Assembly (NCBI RefSeq): GCF_022749195.1
Contig: NZ_CP094226.1
Coordinates: 1,328,001 to 1,392,000, forward strand
Length of the DNA: 64,000 nt
Source: Streptococcus oralis
GTDB lineage: Bacteria > Bacillota > Bacilli > Lactobacillales > Streptococcaceae
Direction: 5' to 3'
This document shows, piece after piece, positions 7,496 through 16,085 of the stretch. The notes beneath the pieces were generated by a model. It was given only the letters and a program-made list of their open reading frames with translations. It made no database searches and was not told the origin of the DNA. How positions within the stretch are numbered: the stretch's first letter is position 1; each line of letters starts with the position of its first letter. The translations under genes were made by a program, and so were the position numbers.

Positions 7496-8176
7496 TTGGA
7501 TTGGTCCATTGTTGAACAATATTTACCACTCTATCAAAAGGCATTTTTTCTGACCCTACATATCGCAGTTTGGGGAATTTTGGGTTCTTTTCTTGTTGGT
7601 CTAATCGTTAGTGTCATTCGGCATTATCGCGTTCCTATCTTTTCACAGTTAGCAACAGCCTACATCGAATTGTCACGCAACACGCCCCTTTTGATTCAGC
7701 TCTTCTTCCTCTATTTCGGGCTTCCCCGAATAGGGATTGTTCTTTCTTCAGAAGTCTGTGCAACAGTTGGGCTCATCTTTTTAGGTGGCTCCTACATGGC
7801 TGAATCTTTCAGAAGCGGACTGGAAGCAGTCAGTCAAACCCAGCACGAGATTGGTCTAGCCATTGGTCTAACACCTGTACAGGTCTTTCGCTATGTGGTT
7901 CTTCCGCAAGCGACTGCGGTAGCCCTACCGTCCTTTAGTGCCAATGTCATTTTCCTCATCAAAGAAACCTCTGTCTTCTCTGCAGTAGCCTTAGCCGATC
8001 TCATGTACGTCGCCAAGGACTTGATTGGACTCTATTATGAGACAGATATTGCACTGGCCATGTTGGTAGTTGCTTACCTGATTATGCTTCTGCCCATCTC
8101 TCTAGTCTTTAGCTGGATAGAAAGGAGGCTCCGCCATGCAGGATTCGGGAATGCAAGTACTCTTTCAGGGAAATAA
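7496..8176 (+). CDS. Polar amino-acid ABC transporter permease 1 (HisM/GlnP type)
   Basis: A 226-residue inner-membrane permease with about five spans. The EAA loop with its Gly is GLAIGLTPVQVFRYVVLPQA near residues 118-137. ELSRNTPLLIQLFF is typical of His/Glu/Gln-type permeases. An ATG at 7481 opens the frame, but it begins inside the GGGAGG ribosome site; the TTG at 7496 has correct 7-base spacing, so TTG is taken as start. The gene overlaps permease 2 by 41 bases and forms one importer with the next three genes. Confidence 0.9.
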   Translation: MDWSIVEQYLPLYQKAFFLTLHIAVWGILGSFLVGLIVSVIRHYRVPIFSQLATAYIELSRNTPLLIQLFFLYFGLPRIGIVLSSEVCATVGLIFLGGSYMAESFRSGLEAVSQTQHEIGLAIGLTPVQVFRYVVLPQATAVALPSFSANVIFLIKETSVFSAVALADLMYVAKDLIGLYYETDIALAMLVVAYLIMLLPISLVFSWIERRLRHAGFGNASTLSGK

Positions 8177-8813
8177 TCTCCTGCGAATTCTACAGGGATT
8201 GGGTGTCACGATTGGAATTTCCATTCTCTCTGTCCTTCTATCAATGGTTTTTGGAACAGTCATGGGAATCATCATGACCTCCCATTCTAGAGTTATTCGT
8301 TTTTTAACACGCTTTTATCTGGAATTTATCCGTATCATGCCCCAGCTGGTACTACTTTTCATCGTATATTTCGGCTTGGCTCGAAACTTTAATATCAATA
8401 TCTCAGGTGAGACTTCAGCTATTATTGTTTTCACTCTCTGGGGAACAGCTGAAATGGGGGACTTGGTACGTGGAGCTATCACTTCCCTTCCTAAGCATCA
8501 GTTTGAAAGTGGACAGGCGCTAGGTTTGACCAATGTTCAACTTTATTACCACATTATCATCCCACAGGTTTTGAGAAGATTGCTGCCACAAGCCATCAAC
8601 CTTGTCACTCGGATGATTAAAACCACTTCCTTGGTTGTCTTGATTGGGGTTGTTGAAGTAACCAAGGTTGGACAACAAATCATCGATAGCAATCGCCTGA
8701 CCATCCCAACCGCTTCCTTTTGGATTTATGGAACCATTCTAGTCTTGTATTTCGCAGTCTGCTTCCCTATTTCCAAACTATCCACTCACTTAGAAAAACA
8801 TTGGAGGAGCTAA
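8136..8813 (+). CDS. Polar amino-acid ABC transporter permease 2
   Basis: A 225-residue permease with the EAA-type loop GQALGLTNVQLYYHIIIPQVLRRLLPQA near 128-155 and the family motif EFIRIMPQLVLLFIVYFG. It pairs with permease 1 to form the membrane channel. An AAAGGAGG site precedes the ATG at 8136, so the long overlap with permease 1 is real. It abuts the ATPase gene directly (8813/8814). Confidence 0.92.
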   Translation: MQDSGMQVLFQGNNLLRILQGLGVTIGISILSVLLSMVFGTVMGIIMTSHSRVIRFLTRFYLEFIRIMPQLVLLFIVYFGLARNFNINISGETSAIIVFTLWGTAEMGDLVRGAITSLPKHQFESGQALGLTNVQLYYHIIIPQVLRRLLPQAINLVTRMIKTTSLVVLIGVVEVTKVGQQIIDSNRLTIPTASFWIYGTILVLYFAVCFPISKLSTHLEKHWRS

Positions 8814-9572
8814 ATGTCTGAAACTATCTTAGAAATCAAGGAACTAAAAAAATCCTTCGGAGACAATCCCATCCTCCAAGGACTTTCTCTAGATATCAAA
8901 AAAGGGGAAGTTGTCGTCATTCTAGGACCCTCTGGTTGTGGGAAAAGTACTCTACTTCGTTGCCTCAATGGCTTAGAAAGTATTCAAGGTGGAGATATTC
9001 TTCTGGACGGTCAGTCTATCGTTGCAAATAAAAAAGATTTTCACCTAGTTCGCCAAAAGATTGGCATGGTCTTTCAAAGTTATGAACTCTTTCCCCATCT
9101 GGATGTCCTACAAAACCTCATCCTAGGTCCTATCAAGGCTCAAGGGAGAGACAAGAAGGAAGTAACTAAAGAAGCTTTGCAACTGCTGGAGCGTGTCGGT
9201 TTGCTAGATAAAAAACATAGCTTTGCGCGTCAATTATCTGGTGGACAGAAACAACGAGTGGCGATTGTCCGTGCCCTGCTCATGCATCCAGAAATTATCC
9301 TCTTTGACGAAGTGACGGCTTCACTGGATCCAGAAATGGTGCGTGAAGTTCTGGAACTCATCAATGACTTGGCTCAAGAAGGGCGCACCATGATTCTGGT
9401 AACCCACGAAATGCAGTTTGCCCAAGCTATTGCAGATCGGATAATCTTTCTCGACCAAGGGAAAATCGCTGAAGAAGGAACGGCTCAGGAATTCTTCACT
9501 AATCCACAAACCAAACGAGCACAGGAATTTTTAAACGTCTTTGACTTTAGCCAGTTCGGCTCATATCTATAA
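8814..9572 (+). CDS. Polar amino-acid ABC transporter ATP-binding protein (GlnQ-like)
   Basis: A 252-residue ABC ATPase with Walker A GPSGCGKST near 38-46, Q-loop FQSYELFPH, signature LSGGQKQR near 142, Walker B IILFDEVTASLDPE and switch His in LVTHEM. It energises the two permeases encoded upstream. The stop is followed 11 bases later by the binding-protein gene. GlnQ-type proteins serve Gln/Glu/Asp/His uptake; the actual substrate cannot be told from this subunit. Confidence 0.94.
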   Translation: MSETILEIKELKKSFGDNPILQGLSLDIKKGEVVVILGPSGCGKSTLLRCLNGLESIQGGDILLDGQSIVANKKDFHLVRQKIGMVFQSYELFPHLDVLQNLILGPIKAQGRDKKEVTKEALQLLERVGLLDKKHSFARQLSGGQKQRVAIVRALLMHPEIILFDEVTASLDPEMVREVLELINDLAQEGRTMILVTHEMQFAQAIADRIIFLDQGKIAEEGTAQEFFTNPQTKRAQEFLNVFDFSQFGSYL

Positions 9573-9583
9573 AGGAGATTTTT

Positions 9584-10450
9584 ATGAAACTACTCAAACC
9601 AATTCTAACTGTTTTTGCCCTAGCCTTTGCGCTTATCTTTGTCACAGCTTGTAGCTCAAGTGGAAGCTCTGATGCTTCATCAGGAAAAACAACCGCCAAG
9701 GCCCGCACTATCGACGAAATCAAAAAAAGCGGTGAGCTTCGAATCGCGGTATTTGGTGACAAAAAACCATTTGGTTATGTTGACAACGACGGTTCCTACC
9801 AAGGCTACGATATCGAATTGGGTAACCAATTAGCTCAAGACTTGGGAGTAAAGGTTAAATACGTCTCTGTTGATGCTGCCAACCGCGCTGAATACTTGAT
9901 TTCAAACAAGGTGGATATCACCCTTGCCAACTTCACAGTTACTGACGAACGAAAGAAACAAGTTGATTTTGCCCTTCCTTACATGAAAGTTTCCCTCGGT
10001 GTCGTGTCACCAAAAGATAAAGTCATCAAAGACGTTAAAGAATTAGAAGGCAAAACCTTGATTGTTACAAAGGGGACGACTGCTGAAACTTATTTTGAGA
10101 AAAATCACCCAGAAGTAAAACTCCAAAAATACGACCAATATAGCGACGCCTACCAAGCCCTTCTTGACGGACGTGGAGATGCCTTCTCTACTGACAATAC
10201 GGAAGTCCTAGCTTGGGCACTTGAAAACAAAGGATATGAAGTCGGAATTTCTTCCCTCGGAGATCCAGATACTATTGCGCCAGCAGTCCAAAAAGGTAAC
10301 CAAGAACTACTCGACTACATCAACCAAGAAATTGAAAAACTTGGTAAAGAAAACTTCTTCCACAAAGCTTATGAAAAAACACTTCACCCAACCTACGGTG
10401 ACGCTGCTAAGGCAGATGATCTAGTTGTTGAAGGTGGAAAAGTAGACTAA
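9584..10450 (+). CDS. Amino-acid ABC transporter substrate-binding lipoprotein
   Basis: A 288-residue lipoprotein. The signal peptide ends in VTAC with lipidated Cys23, followed by a Ser-rich linker and a periplasmic-binding-protein type 2 domain (SGELRIAVFGDKKPFGYVD; GYDIELGNQLAQDLG; DITLANFTVTDERKKQVDFA). It captures an amino acid outside the membrane and hands it to the permeases encoded just upstream. The Arg and Asp typical of the alpha-carboxyl/amino contacts are present, but the ligand (Gln, Glu or Asp class) remains an inference. It is the last gene of the operon, followed by a terminator. Confidence 0.92.
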   Translation: MKLLKPILTVFALAFALIFVTACSSSGSSDASSGKTTAKARTIDEIKKSGELRIAVFGDKKPFGYVDNDGSYQGYDIELGNQLAQDLGVKVKYVSVDAANRAEYLISNKVDITLANFTVTDERKKQVDFALPYMKVSLGVVSPKDKVIKDVKELEGKTLIVTKGTTAETYFEKNHPEVKLQKYDQYSDAYQALLDGRGDAFSTDNTEVLAWALENKGYEVGISSLGDPDTIAPAVQKGNQELLDYINQEIEKLGKENFFHKAYEKTLHPTYGDAAKADDLVVEGGKVD

Positions 10451-10473
10451 CATCTAACAAACATAACAAAAAG

Positions 10474-10504
10474 AAATCAGGTAATCCTAGTGACTACCTG
10501 ATTT
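10474..10504. terminator. Bidirectional terminator between the ABC operon and pyrE
   Basis: AAATCAGGTA (10474-10483) pairs with TACCTGATTT (10495-10504). T-rich tracts on both sides let it stop the plus-strand ABC operon and the minus-strand pyrFE operon. Confidence 0.85.
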
Positions 10505-10512
10505 TCTATGTT

Positions 10513-11145
10513 TTAGGCATTTTGCCAATTTTCTTGGTCTTCTTTAAAGCGTTTTAGGAGGTCGAGTCCTTCTGGTGTGATGTAACCTTCTTCTTGGGCT
10601 AGGTGAATCAGTTCACTGTAGTTTGAAAGAGTCACCAATTTCACACCAGCATCCGCAAAATTCTTATCGGCTTTTGGCAATTGATAACTGAAAATCGCTA
10701 CAACTCCAAGCACATCGGCTCCTTCGCGTTTAGCAGCTGCTACGGCTTCAAGAACAGACCCACCCGTTGAAATGAGGTCTTCAACAACAACCATCTTTTG
10801 CCCCTGAGCTACGCGACCTTCGATTTGATTACCAGCTCCGTGGTCTTTTGGTTTGCTGCGGATGTAGGCAAAAGGCAAGTTCATCTTGTCAGCGATGATA
10901 GCTCCGTGTGGAATCCCTGCTGTCGCTGTTCCTGCAATCACTTCTACTTCTGGAAATTCTGCTTTAATAGCTTCCACAAAACCATTTTCAATCAAGCTAC
11001 GAGTTTCTGGATAGGCAAGCGTCACACGGTTGTCAGTATAAATCGGCGATTTGATACCAGATGCCCAAGTGAAAGGCTCCTCTGGTTTGAGGTAAACGGC
11101 TTGAATTTTCAAGAGGTGGCTAGCGATATCTTTAGCAAGTGTCAT
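10513..11145 (-). CDS. pyrE: Orotate phosphoribosyltransferase
   Basis: A 210-residue type I phosphoribosyltransferase that makes OMP from orotate and PRPP. The PRPP-binding motif [13 protein letters not shown] is near 120-132 and the catalytic-loop [13 protein letters not shown] is near 98-110. It lies downstream of pyrF, 39 bases away, both reading from the PyrR-attenuated promoter. Length is normal. Confidence 0.97.
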   Translation of the reverse strand: MTLAKDIASHLLKIQAVYLKPEEPFTWASGIKSPIYTDNRVTLAYPETRSLIENGFVEAIKAEFPEVEVIAGTATAGIPHGAIIADKMNLPFAYIRSKPKDHGAGNQIEGRVAQGQKMVVVEDLISTGGSVLEAVAAAKREGADVLGVVAIFSYQLPKADKNFADAGVKLVTLSNYSELIHLAQEEGYITPEGLDLLKRFKEDQENWQNA

Positions 11146-11184
11146 AGTATTCTCCTTTTGTTTTTATAATCTATTTCTTTAATT

Positions 11185-11880
11185 TTAGTCTTGGTTCCAT
11201 TCATCCTTGATAGCATGATAAGCTGCAACAGGATCCTCAGCTTGGGTAATGGGACGTCCTACTACGATATAGTCACTACCGATTTGATAAGCATCCGCTG
11301 GCGTCATGACGCGTTTTTGGTCTCCAACCGCAGCTCCCGCTGGACGAATACCTGGTGTCAGACAGATAAAATCTGGATTAGTGGCCTGCTTGATGAGTTG
11401 CACTTCCTGAGCTGAACAAACCACACCGTCTAAACCTGCTTCAGCTGTCTTCTTGGCATAGTGAATCACAGACTCTTGCAGGCTGCTTTGGATATTTTGA
11501 AAATCCTGCATCTGGCTTTCCGACGTTGATGTCAGCTGGGTCACAGCGATCAATTTGGCTTGTGTCCCCAGACCTTCACGCGCAGCCTTCATCATCTCCA
11601 CACCACCAGCAGCATGAACATTTGTCATGTCTACACCAAGCTGAGATAAGACCTTCATAGCCGATTTAACTGTATTGGGAATGTCATGTAGCTTGAGATC
11701 CAAAAAGACACTATGCCCCAGTGATTTCAAATAACGGACAATTTCCGGACCTTCCGCATAATAAAGCTCCATCCCTACTTTTAGATAAAGACTTTCTTCT
11801 GCTGGGAAAAGAGATAAAAATTTCTTGACCGCCTCAAAACTAGGAAAATCAAGAGCAATAACTGGACGATGTTCACGCAT
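11185..11880 (-). CDS. pyrF: Orotidine 5'-phosphate decarboxylase
   Basis: A 231-residue TIM-barrel enzyme that decarboxylates OMP to UMP. The catalytic [11 protein letters not shown] motif is near residues 61-71, and the phosphate-gripping [11 protein letters not shown] is near 213. It is the first gene after the PyrR attenuator and is co-transcribed with pyrE. An AAAGGAGAAAGG site precedes the ATG. Confidence 0.97.
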   Translation of the reverse strand: MREHRPVIALDFPSFEAVKKFLSLFPAEESLYLKVGMELYYAEGPEIVRYLKSLGHSVFLDLKLHDIPNTVKSAMKVLSQLGVDMTNVHAAGGVEMMKAAREGLGTQAKLIAVTQLTSTSESQMQDFQNIQSSLQESVIHYAKKTAEAGLDGVVCSAQEVQLIKQATNPDFICLTPGIRPAGAAVGDQKRVMTPADAYQIGSDYIVVGRPITQAEDPVAAYHAIKDEWNQD

Positions 11881-11916
11881 ACCTTTCTCCTTTTACCTTT
11901 GTAAGCTAGAGAGCAT

Positions 11917-11947
11917 GAAAAAAGGAACCTGCCAACAGCAAGGTTCC
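11917..11947 (-). terminator. pyrF leader attenuator terminator
   Basis: Minus strand GGAACCT...AGGTTCC hairpin followed by six T. It lies between the PyrR-binding element and pyrF, the usual place for UMP-dependent termination. Confidence 0.85.
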
Positions 11948-11980
11948 ACGAAAAATGGGTAGTCTCCACCCTTTCACCGT

Positions 11981-12017
11981 CTAACCTTAGCTGCCTCTCT
12001 GGACTGCTTTAAAGGTT
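11981..12017 (-). promoter_or_regulatory. PyrR-binding element in the pyrF leader
   Basis: The minus strand contains AGTCCAGAGAGGC followed by AGCTAAGG, the conserved PyrR recognition hairpin of pyrimidine operons. It begins at about the predicted transcription start and precedes the terminator at 11917-11947. PyrR bound with UMP would favour that terminator and reduce pyrF-pyrE expression. Confidence 0.9.
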
Positions 12018-12024
12018 TTTTTCT

Positions 12025-12053
12025 ATTCTATTATTTATAGTAGGACTTGTCAA
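12025..12053 (-). promoter_or_regulatory. Promoter of pyrF-pyrE
   Basis: Consensus TTGACA (12048-12053) and TAGAAT (12025-12030) on the minus strand, 17-base spacer. The expected start point falls just before the PyrR element. Confidence 0.8.
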
Positions 12054-12108
12054 GCAAAAACTCGAAACTAGACTTCTATACCATTCAAAATCAAGAGGAA
12101 AAGTTAGT

Positions 12109-13272
12109 CTAACGACTCTGTGATTGCTGGCTCGTTTGGCTTTGATTTCCTTGTTCTTCTTGTTTTTTCTTTTCTTCTTCCTGTTTTTTCTTCTCGGCTT
12201 CCTTAGCCTCTTGTTTGGCTTTTTCCTCAGCTTCTTCTATCAATTTATCCGCTATAGTATAGCTGTATACTCCAGCTTCCATATCGACTACACTCGGTTC
12301 TGATAATTGTGGCTTGATTTTGCTGTAATAAGGCAATTTCTTGCTCAATTCTGATAGGGGAACCAAAACCTCATCTGTATCCAGCATGGTAATTTTTAAA
12401 AGATCTGCTGTTGCCTTGCTTGGCGCTAATTCGATTTTCTGGATTTGACTCTTGATATCCTCACTGATAGTAGACAATCCCGTTATCAGTTCTTTAACCT
12501 GCTGCTCATCGTTAAAGGTAACTGTCAGATAAGTCTCAGGCAAGTTTAAGCGATCAACAGGAGTTGACTCTACTGTACCACTAGACAGAATAGGATAATG
12601 TTCTTCACCAGACACATAATAACCGACAATATCGAATTCCTTGACCTCAATCGTAAAGTTAGTCGGAAATTGATAATTAATCTTCGCTGATTCTATCCAA
12701 TGATTGGACCTGATTCGCTCAGCGTATGTTTCCTTATCCAACAATAGGGCTAAAGTATAGTCACTATCTTGAATCCCAGAAGCCTGTTTGATGTCATCAG
12801 CCTGCGTATTACTATTTCCCTTAACCTCGATATTTTTGATGGTCGAAAGCGGAGTCAACAGATAGACTGAAAGAAGGAGGATAAGGAAACTGGGTACCAA
12901 GATACTCACAGCTCTCCATATATGAACAGGAGCAATTTTCGGCTTGGCAGGTTTCTCTGCTTTCTCTGGTTTTTCTTTTTTCTTCTTCTCTTTTTCCTCT
13001 TTGACTTTAGGGGCATCCTTTTGAGATTTTTCTTCTTTTTCGGATGGTTTCTTGCTTATACTTGAGACTTCCTCGTCTGACTCACTCGATGATTTCTTGG
13101 ATTCCTCCAATAGTTTCGAGTTGGCTTCCTTACGAGCTTGTTTTTCCTTTTCCTTCTCTTCAGCTAGAGCAACTTCTTCCTCAGCCTTCTTCTTCAGGTA
13201 TTCCTGGTTTCGTTTCTGCCATTCAGACAATTCTTGCTTCTGGTTTGATTCTTTTTTCTTATCCTTTGACAT
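12109..13272 (-). CDS. divIB: Cell division protein DivIB/FtsQ
   Basis: A 387-residue bitopic division protein that acts with DivIC and FtsL at the septum. It has a Lys/Glu-rich cytoplasmic N-terminus of about 118 residues, one membrane span (VSILVPSFLILLLSVYLL, about 120-137), then the POTRA domain starting at IKNIEVKGNSN and the beta domain. The C-terminal tail is again Lys/Glu/Gln-rich and low-complexity. It is the third gene of murD-murG-divIB, nine bases from murG, a classical division and cell-wall arrangement. Confidence 0.95.
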   Translation of the reverse strand: MSKDKKKESNQKQELSEWQKRNQEYLKKKAEEEVALAEEKEKEKQARKEANSKLLEESKKSSSESDEEVSSISKKPSEKEEKSQKDAPKVKEEKEKKKKEKPEKAEKPAKPKIAPVHIWRAVSILVPSFLILLLSVYLLTPLSTIKNIEVKGNSNTQADDIKQASGIQDSDYTLALLLDKETYAERIRSNHWIESAKINYQFPTNFTIEVKEFDIVGYYVSGEEHYPILSSGTVESTPVDRLNLPETYLTVTFNDEQQVKELITGLSTISEDIKSQIQKIELAPSKATADLLKITMLDTDEVLVPLSELSKKLPYYSKIKPQLSEPSVVDMEAGVYSYTIADKLIEEAEEKAKQEAKEAEKKKQEEEKKKQEEQGNQSQTSQQSQSR

Positions 13273-13281
13273 TGATATTCC

Positions 13282-14340
13282 TTATGCTAGGTCTTTTCTT
13301 AGTAGATCGTAAAAATCTGCAAGAGATTTCAATTCAGTCGAAGCTTTCATGCTAGCTTGGTATTGGTCCTTGTGACTAAGCAAGTGACTGAGTTTCGCCT
13401 CCAAGCTTTCCAAGGTCAAGTCACTTTCTTGAAGTTCTTCTGCATAGCCTTTCTTAACAAAGTAGGCAGCATTTTCAATCTGGTCTCCTCGACTTGCTTC
13501 ACGACCCAATGGTACGATGAGATGGAGTTTCGCCATGGCCAAGAGCTCGAAAATCGTATTGGCACCGCCACGCGTCACTACCACATCTGCCATCTCAATC
13601 ATGGGTTGATAGAGATCTGTCACATAATCAACACGAAAGAGATTTTGACTCAACTCATTGAGGCTGGAATCTCCAGTGAGGTTGATAATATTGTAGCGTT
13701 CGGTCAGTTCTTGCTTATGATCTGTCACCAATTGGTTAAATACACGAGCTCCTGCAGAACCTCCGACAAATAATACGGTTGGCAATTTAGGATCAAAGTG
13801 GGTTTGGATATCCACCAATTCATCTGGCTCTGAAGTTTTTTGGTCTGTTACCTTGGTCACTGCCCCCACATGCTCGACTTTTGCAAGACCAGCAGGCTGC
13901 TCAAATGTTGAATACATCTTGGTCGCAAATTTATAGGCAATTTTATTGGCTAAGCCCATAGACAGATCCGATTCGTGAATAAAGACAGGCACTCCTGACA
14001 CACGTGCTGCGATAACCGGCGGGACAGAGACAAATCCCCCCTTAGAAAAAAGAGCCTGTGGACGCAGTCGTAACATGATAAAGAGGGATTGGACAATTCC
14101 CCAACCAACTTTGAAGACATCCAGCATATTTTGCCAAGAAAAATAGCGACGCAACTTCCCAGTCGCAATAGAATGGAAAGTAACATCCAAACCTGACTTG
14201 AGGATTTCTTGGTGTTCGATTCCGTGTTTATCACCAATATAGTGAACTTCCCAGCCGTCTTCGATGAACTTGGGCATTAACAAAAGGTTGAGGGTGACAT
14301 GTCCAACCGTCCCCCCACCTGTAAAGACAATTTTTTTCAT
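13282..14340 (-). CDS. murG: UDP-GlcNAc:lipid-II-forming transferase MurG
   Basis: A 352-residue peripheral membrane GT-B glycosyltransferase that converts lipid I to lipid II. It starts with the glycine-rich [10 protein letters not shown] loop. The donor-site block [24 protein letters not shown] is near 255-278. Length is normal. It is separated from murD by one base, so coupled translation is likely. Confidence 0.96.
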   Translation of the reverse strand: MKKIVFTGGGTVGHVTLNLLLMPKFIEDGWEVHYIGDKHGIEHQEILKSGLDVTFHSIATGKLRRYFSWQNMLDVFKVGWGIVQSLFIMLRLRPQALFSKGGFVSVPPVIAARVSGVPVFIHESDLSMGLANKIAYKFATKMYSTFEQPAGLAKVEHVGAVTKVTDQKTSEPDELVDIQTHFDPKLPTVLFVGGSAGARVFNQLVTDHKQELTERYNIINLTGDSSLNELSQNLFRVDYVTDLYQPMIEMADVVVTRGGANTIFELLAMAKLHLIVPLGREASRGDQIENAAYFVKKGYAEELQESDLTLESLEAKLSHLLSHKDQYQASMKASTELKSLADFYDLLRKDLA

Positions 14341-14341
14341 A

Positions 14342-15694
14342 TTATTCCTTTAACTCCGCTACTGTGTCGATAAAGAGGTCGCCACGTACTTCAAAGTTAG
14401 CATACATATCCCAGCTAGCATTGGCAGGACTGAGGAGAACCACATCTCCTTGAGTCGCTAGCTCATAAGCCTTGCGGGTCGCATCAGCAATATCTGTCGC
14501 ATCTACATAAGTCACACCAGCCTTCTCTGCTGCCCGTTTGACACGTTCTGCAGACTGACCGAGGATGACCATCTTCTTGAGCCCAGTAATATCTGGAACC
14601 AATTCGTCAAACTCATTCCCACGGTCCAAACCACCTGCAATTAAGATGACCTTGCTGTTGTCAAATCCTGATAAGGCTTTTTGAGTTGCCAAAATATTAG
14701 TTGATTTACTGTCGTTATAAAATTTGACACCCTTAATCTCATCCACAAATTGGAGACGGTGTTTCACACCACCAAAGGCTGAAAGAGTTTCCTTGATGAT
14801 TTGGTTATCCACACCACGTAGCTTGGCTACTGCAATGGTCGCAAGGGCATTTTCTACATTGTGGCTACCTGGAACACCGATTTCACTCGCTGCCATGACC
14901 ACTTCCCCACGGAAGTAGAGTTGACCATCTTCCAGATAAGCTCCATCAACCTTCTCAAGTGTTGAAAATGGAACAACAGTGGCTTGTGTTTTGGTAGCCA
15001 ATTCTTTTGCCAAGTCTTGGTTAAAGTTCAAAACAAGAAAATCAGCTGCTGTCATTTTGTTCTGAACATTCCACTTAGCTGCCACATACTCCTCAAAAGA
15101 ACCATGATAGTCGATATGAGTTGGCATGAGGTTGGTAATAACCGCAATCTCAGGATGGAATTCTTGAACACCCATCAGTTGGAAAGAAGAAAGTTCCATG
15201 ACAAGCGTGTCCTTGTCTGTCGCAGTTTGAGCCACTTGACTAGCAGGAAAGCCGATGTTCCCTGACAAGAGACCACGTTGACCAGCAGCAGTCAAAACTT
15301 CCCCAATCATCGTCGTTGTGGTCGTTTTTCCATTTGAGCCAGTAATACCAATAATCGGTGCTTCTGAGATCAAGTAGGCCAATTCCACCTCAGTCAAGAC
15401 TGGAATCCCCTTTGCTAATGCTTTTTCAATCATGGGATTGCTATACGGGATACCTGGATTTTTCACCATCAGAGCAAAGTCTTCATCCAAGAGCTCCAAA
15501 GGATGCCCACCAGTGACAACCTTGATTCCCTCTTCTAGCAAACTTTGCGCAGCTGGATTGTCCTCAAAAGGCTTGCCGTCATTTACTGTCACAATAGCAC
15601 CCAGCTTGTCCAGCAAACGAGCCGCAGACTCACCAGATTTAGCCAAACCTAAAACAAGGACTTTCTTATTTTTAAATTGATCGATTACTTTCAT
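14342..15694 (-). CDS. murD: UDP-N-acetylmuramoyl-L-alanine-D-glutamate ligase
   Basis: A 450-residue cytoplasmic Mur ligase that adds D-Glu in peptidoglycan precursor synthesis. The ATP-binding motif [18 protein letters not shown] is near residue 113, the central-domain ATP motif is NDSKSTNI near 329, and the C-terminal domain ends [13 protein letters not shown]...FEVRGDLF. It is the first gene of the murD-murG-divIB cluster, preceded by a gap of 117 bases to the small gene at 15812 and that gene's terminator. Confidence 0.97.
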   Translation of the reverse strand: MKVIDQFKNKKVLVLGLAKSGESAARLLDKLGAIVTVNDGKPFEDNPAAQSLLEEGIKVVTGGHPLELLDEDFALMVKNPGIPYSNPMIEKALAKGIPVLTEVELAYLISEAPIIGITGSNGKTTTTTMIGEVLTAAGQRGLLSGNIGFPASQVAQTATDKDTLVMELSSFQLMGVQEFHPEIAVITNLMPTHIDYHGSFEEYVAAKWNVQNKMTAADFLVLNFNQDLAKELATKTQATVVPFSTLEKVDGAYLEDGQLYFRGEVVMAASEIGVPGSHNVENALATIAVAKLRGVDNQIIKETLSAFGGVKHRLQFVDEIKGVKFYNDSKSTNILATQKALSGFDNSKVILIAGGLDRGNEFDELVPDITGLKKMVILGQSAERVKRAAEKAGVTYVDATDIADATRKAYELATQGDVVLLSPANASWDMYANFEVRGDLFIDTVAELKE

Positions 15695-15783
15695 GTCTCA
15701 AACTCCATTTCTACTCCTACTATTTTACCATTTTTATGGAAATAATACTAAACGAAAATGCTCTAGCCTTCATTCTAGCATAG

Positions 15784-15808
15784 AAAAAGAGAGCCATAGC
15801 TCTCTTTC
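15784..15808 (-). terminator. Terminator after the typA / small membrane gene unit
   Basis: Minus strand GAGAGC/GCTCTC hairpin with a four-base loop, then TTTTT. It separates the typA transcript from the murD operon. Confidence 0.8.
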
Positions 15809-15811
15809 TAT

Positions 15812-16066
15812 TTATCTTCTTTTGCTCTTTTTTACAGACATGAGCGTAATGTCTCTCAAGCTAAAGTAGGCTAGAGCCAGCATGGCGATTGTGACAAAGA
15901 ATTCTGTCGGTAATTGGAAGATTTGCAAGATGGACAACATCAGCAAAATCAAGAGAGCAACAACTACAAAGACCAAGATAACGATGTTGACTGTTCCTTT
16001 GATACTTTGGGGTGTCGCAAATACATAGAGTAGTAATAAGAGTATCCCTATGATTAAATAGACCAT
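15812..16066 (-). CDS. Small membrane protein (DUF3165-like)
   Basis: An 84-residue protein consisting of three hydrophobic segments (about 1-20, 25-45 and 52-68) and a basic tail KKSKRR. I recognise it as the streptococcal small membrane family found next to typA (DUF3165), but no function is known to me. It follows typA by 19 bases and shares its terminator, so it is probably co-transcribed. Confidence 0.75.
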   Translation of the reverse strand: MVYLIIGILLLLLYVFATPQSIKGTVNIVILVFVVVALLILLMLSILQIFQLPTEFFVTIAMLALAYFSLRDITLMSVKKSKRR

Positions 16067-16085
16067 CTTTATCTCTTTCTAGCTC

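Noticed and set aside
10798-11169. Plus-strand ORF of 123 residues opposite pyrE
   Set aside because: Antisense shadow of a clear coding gene, no ribosome site.
13000-13272. Low-complexity A/G-rich tract as a separate repeat element
   Set aside because: It is the Lys/Glu-rich N-terminus of DivIB.
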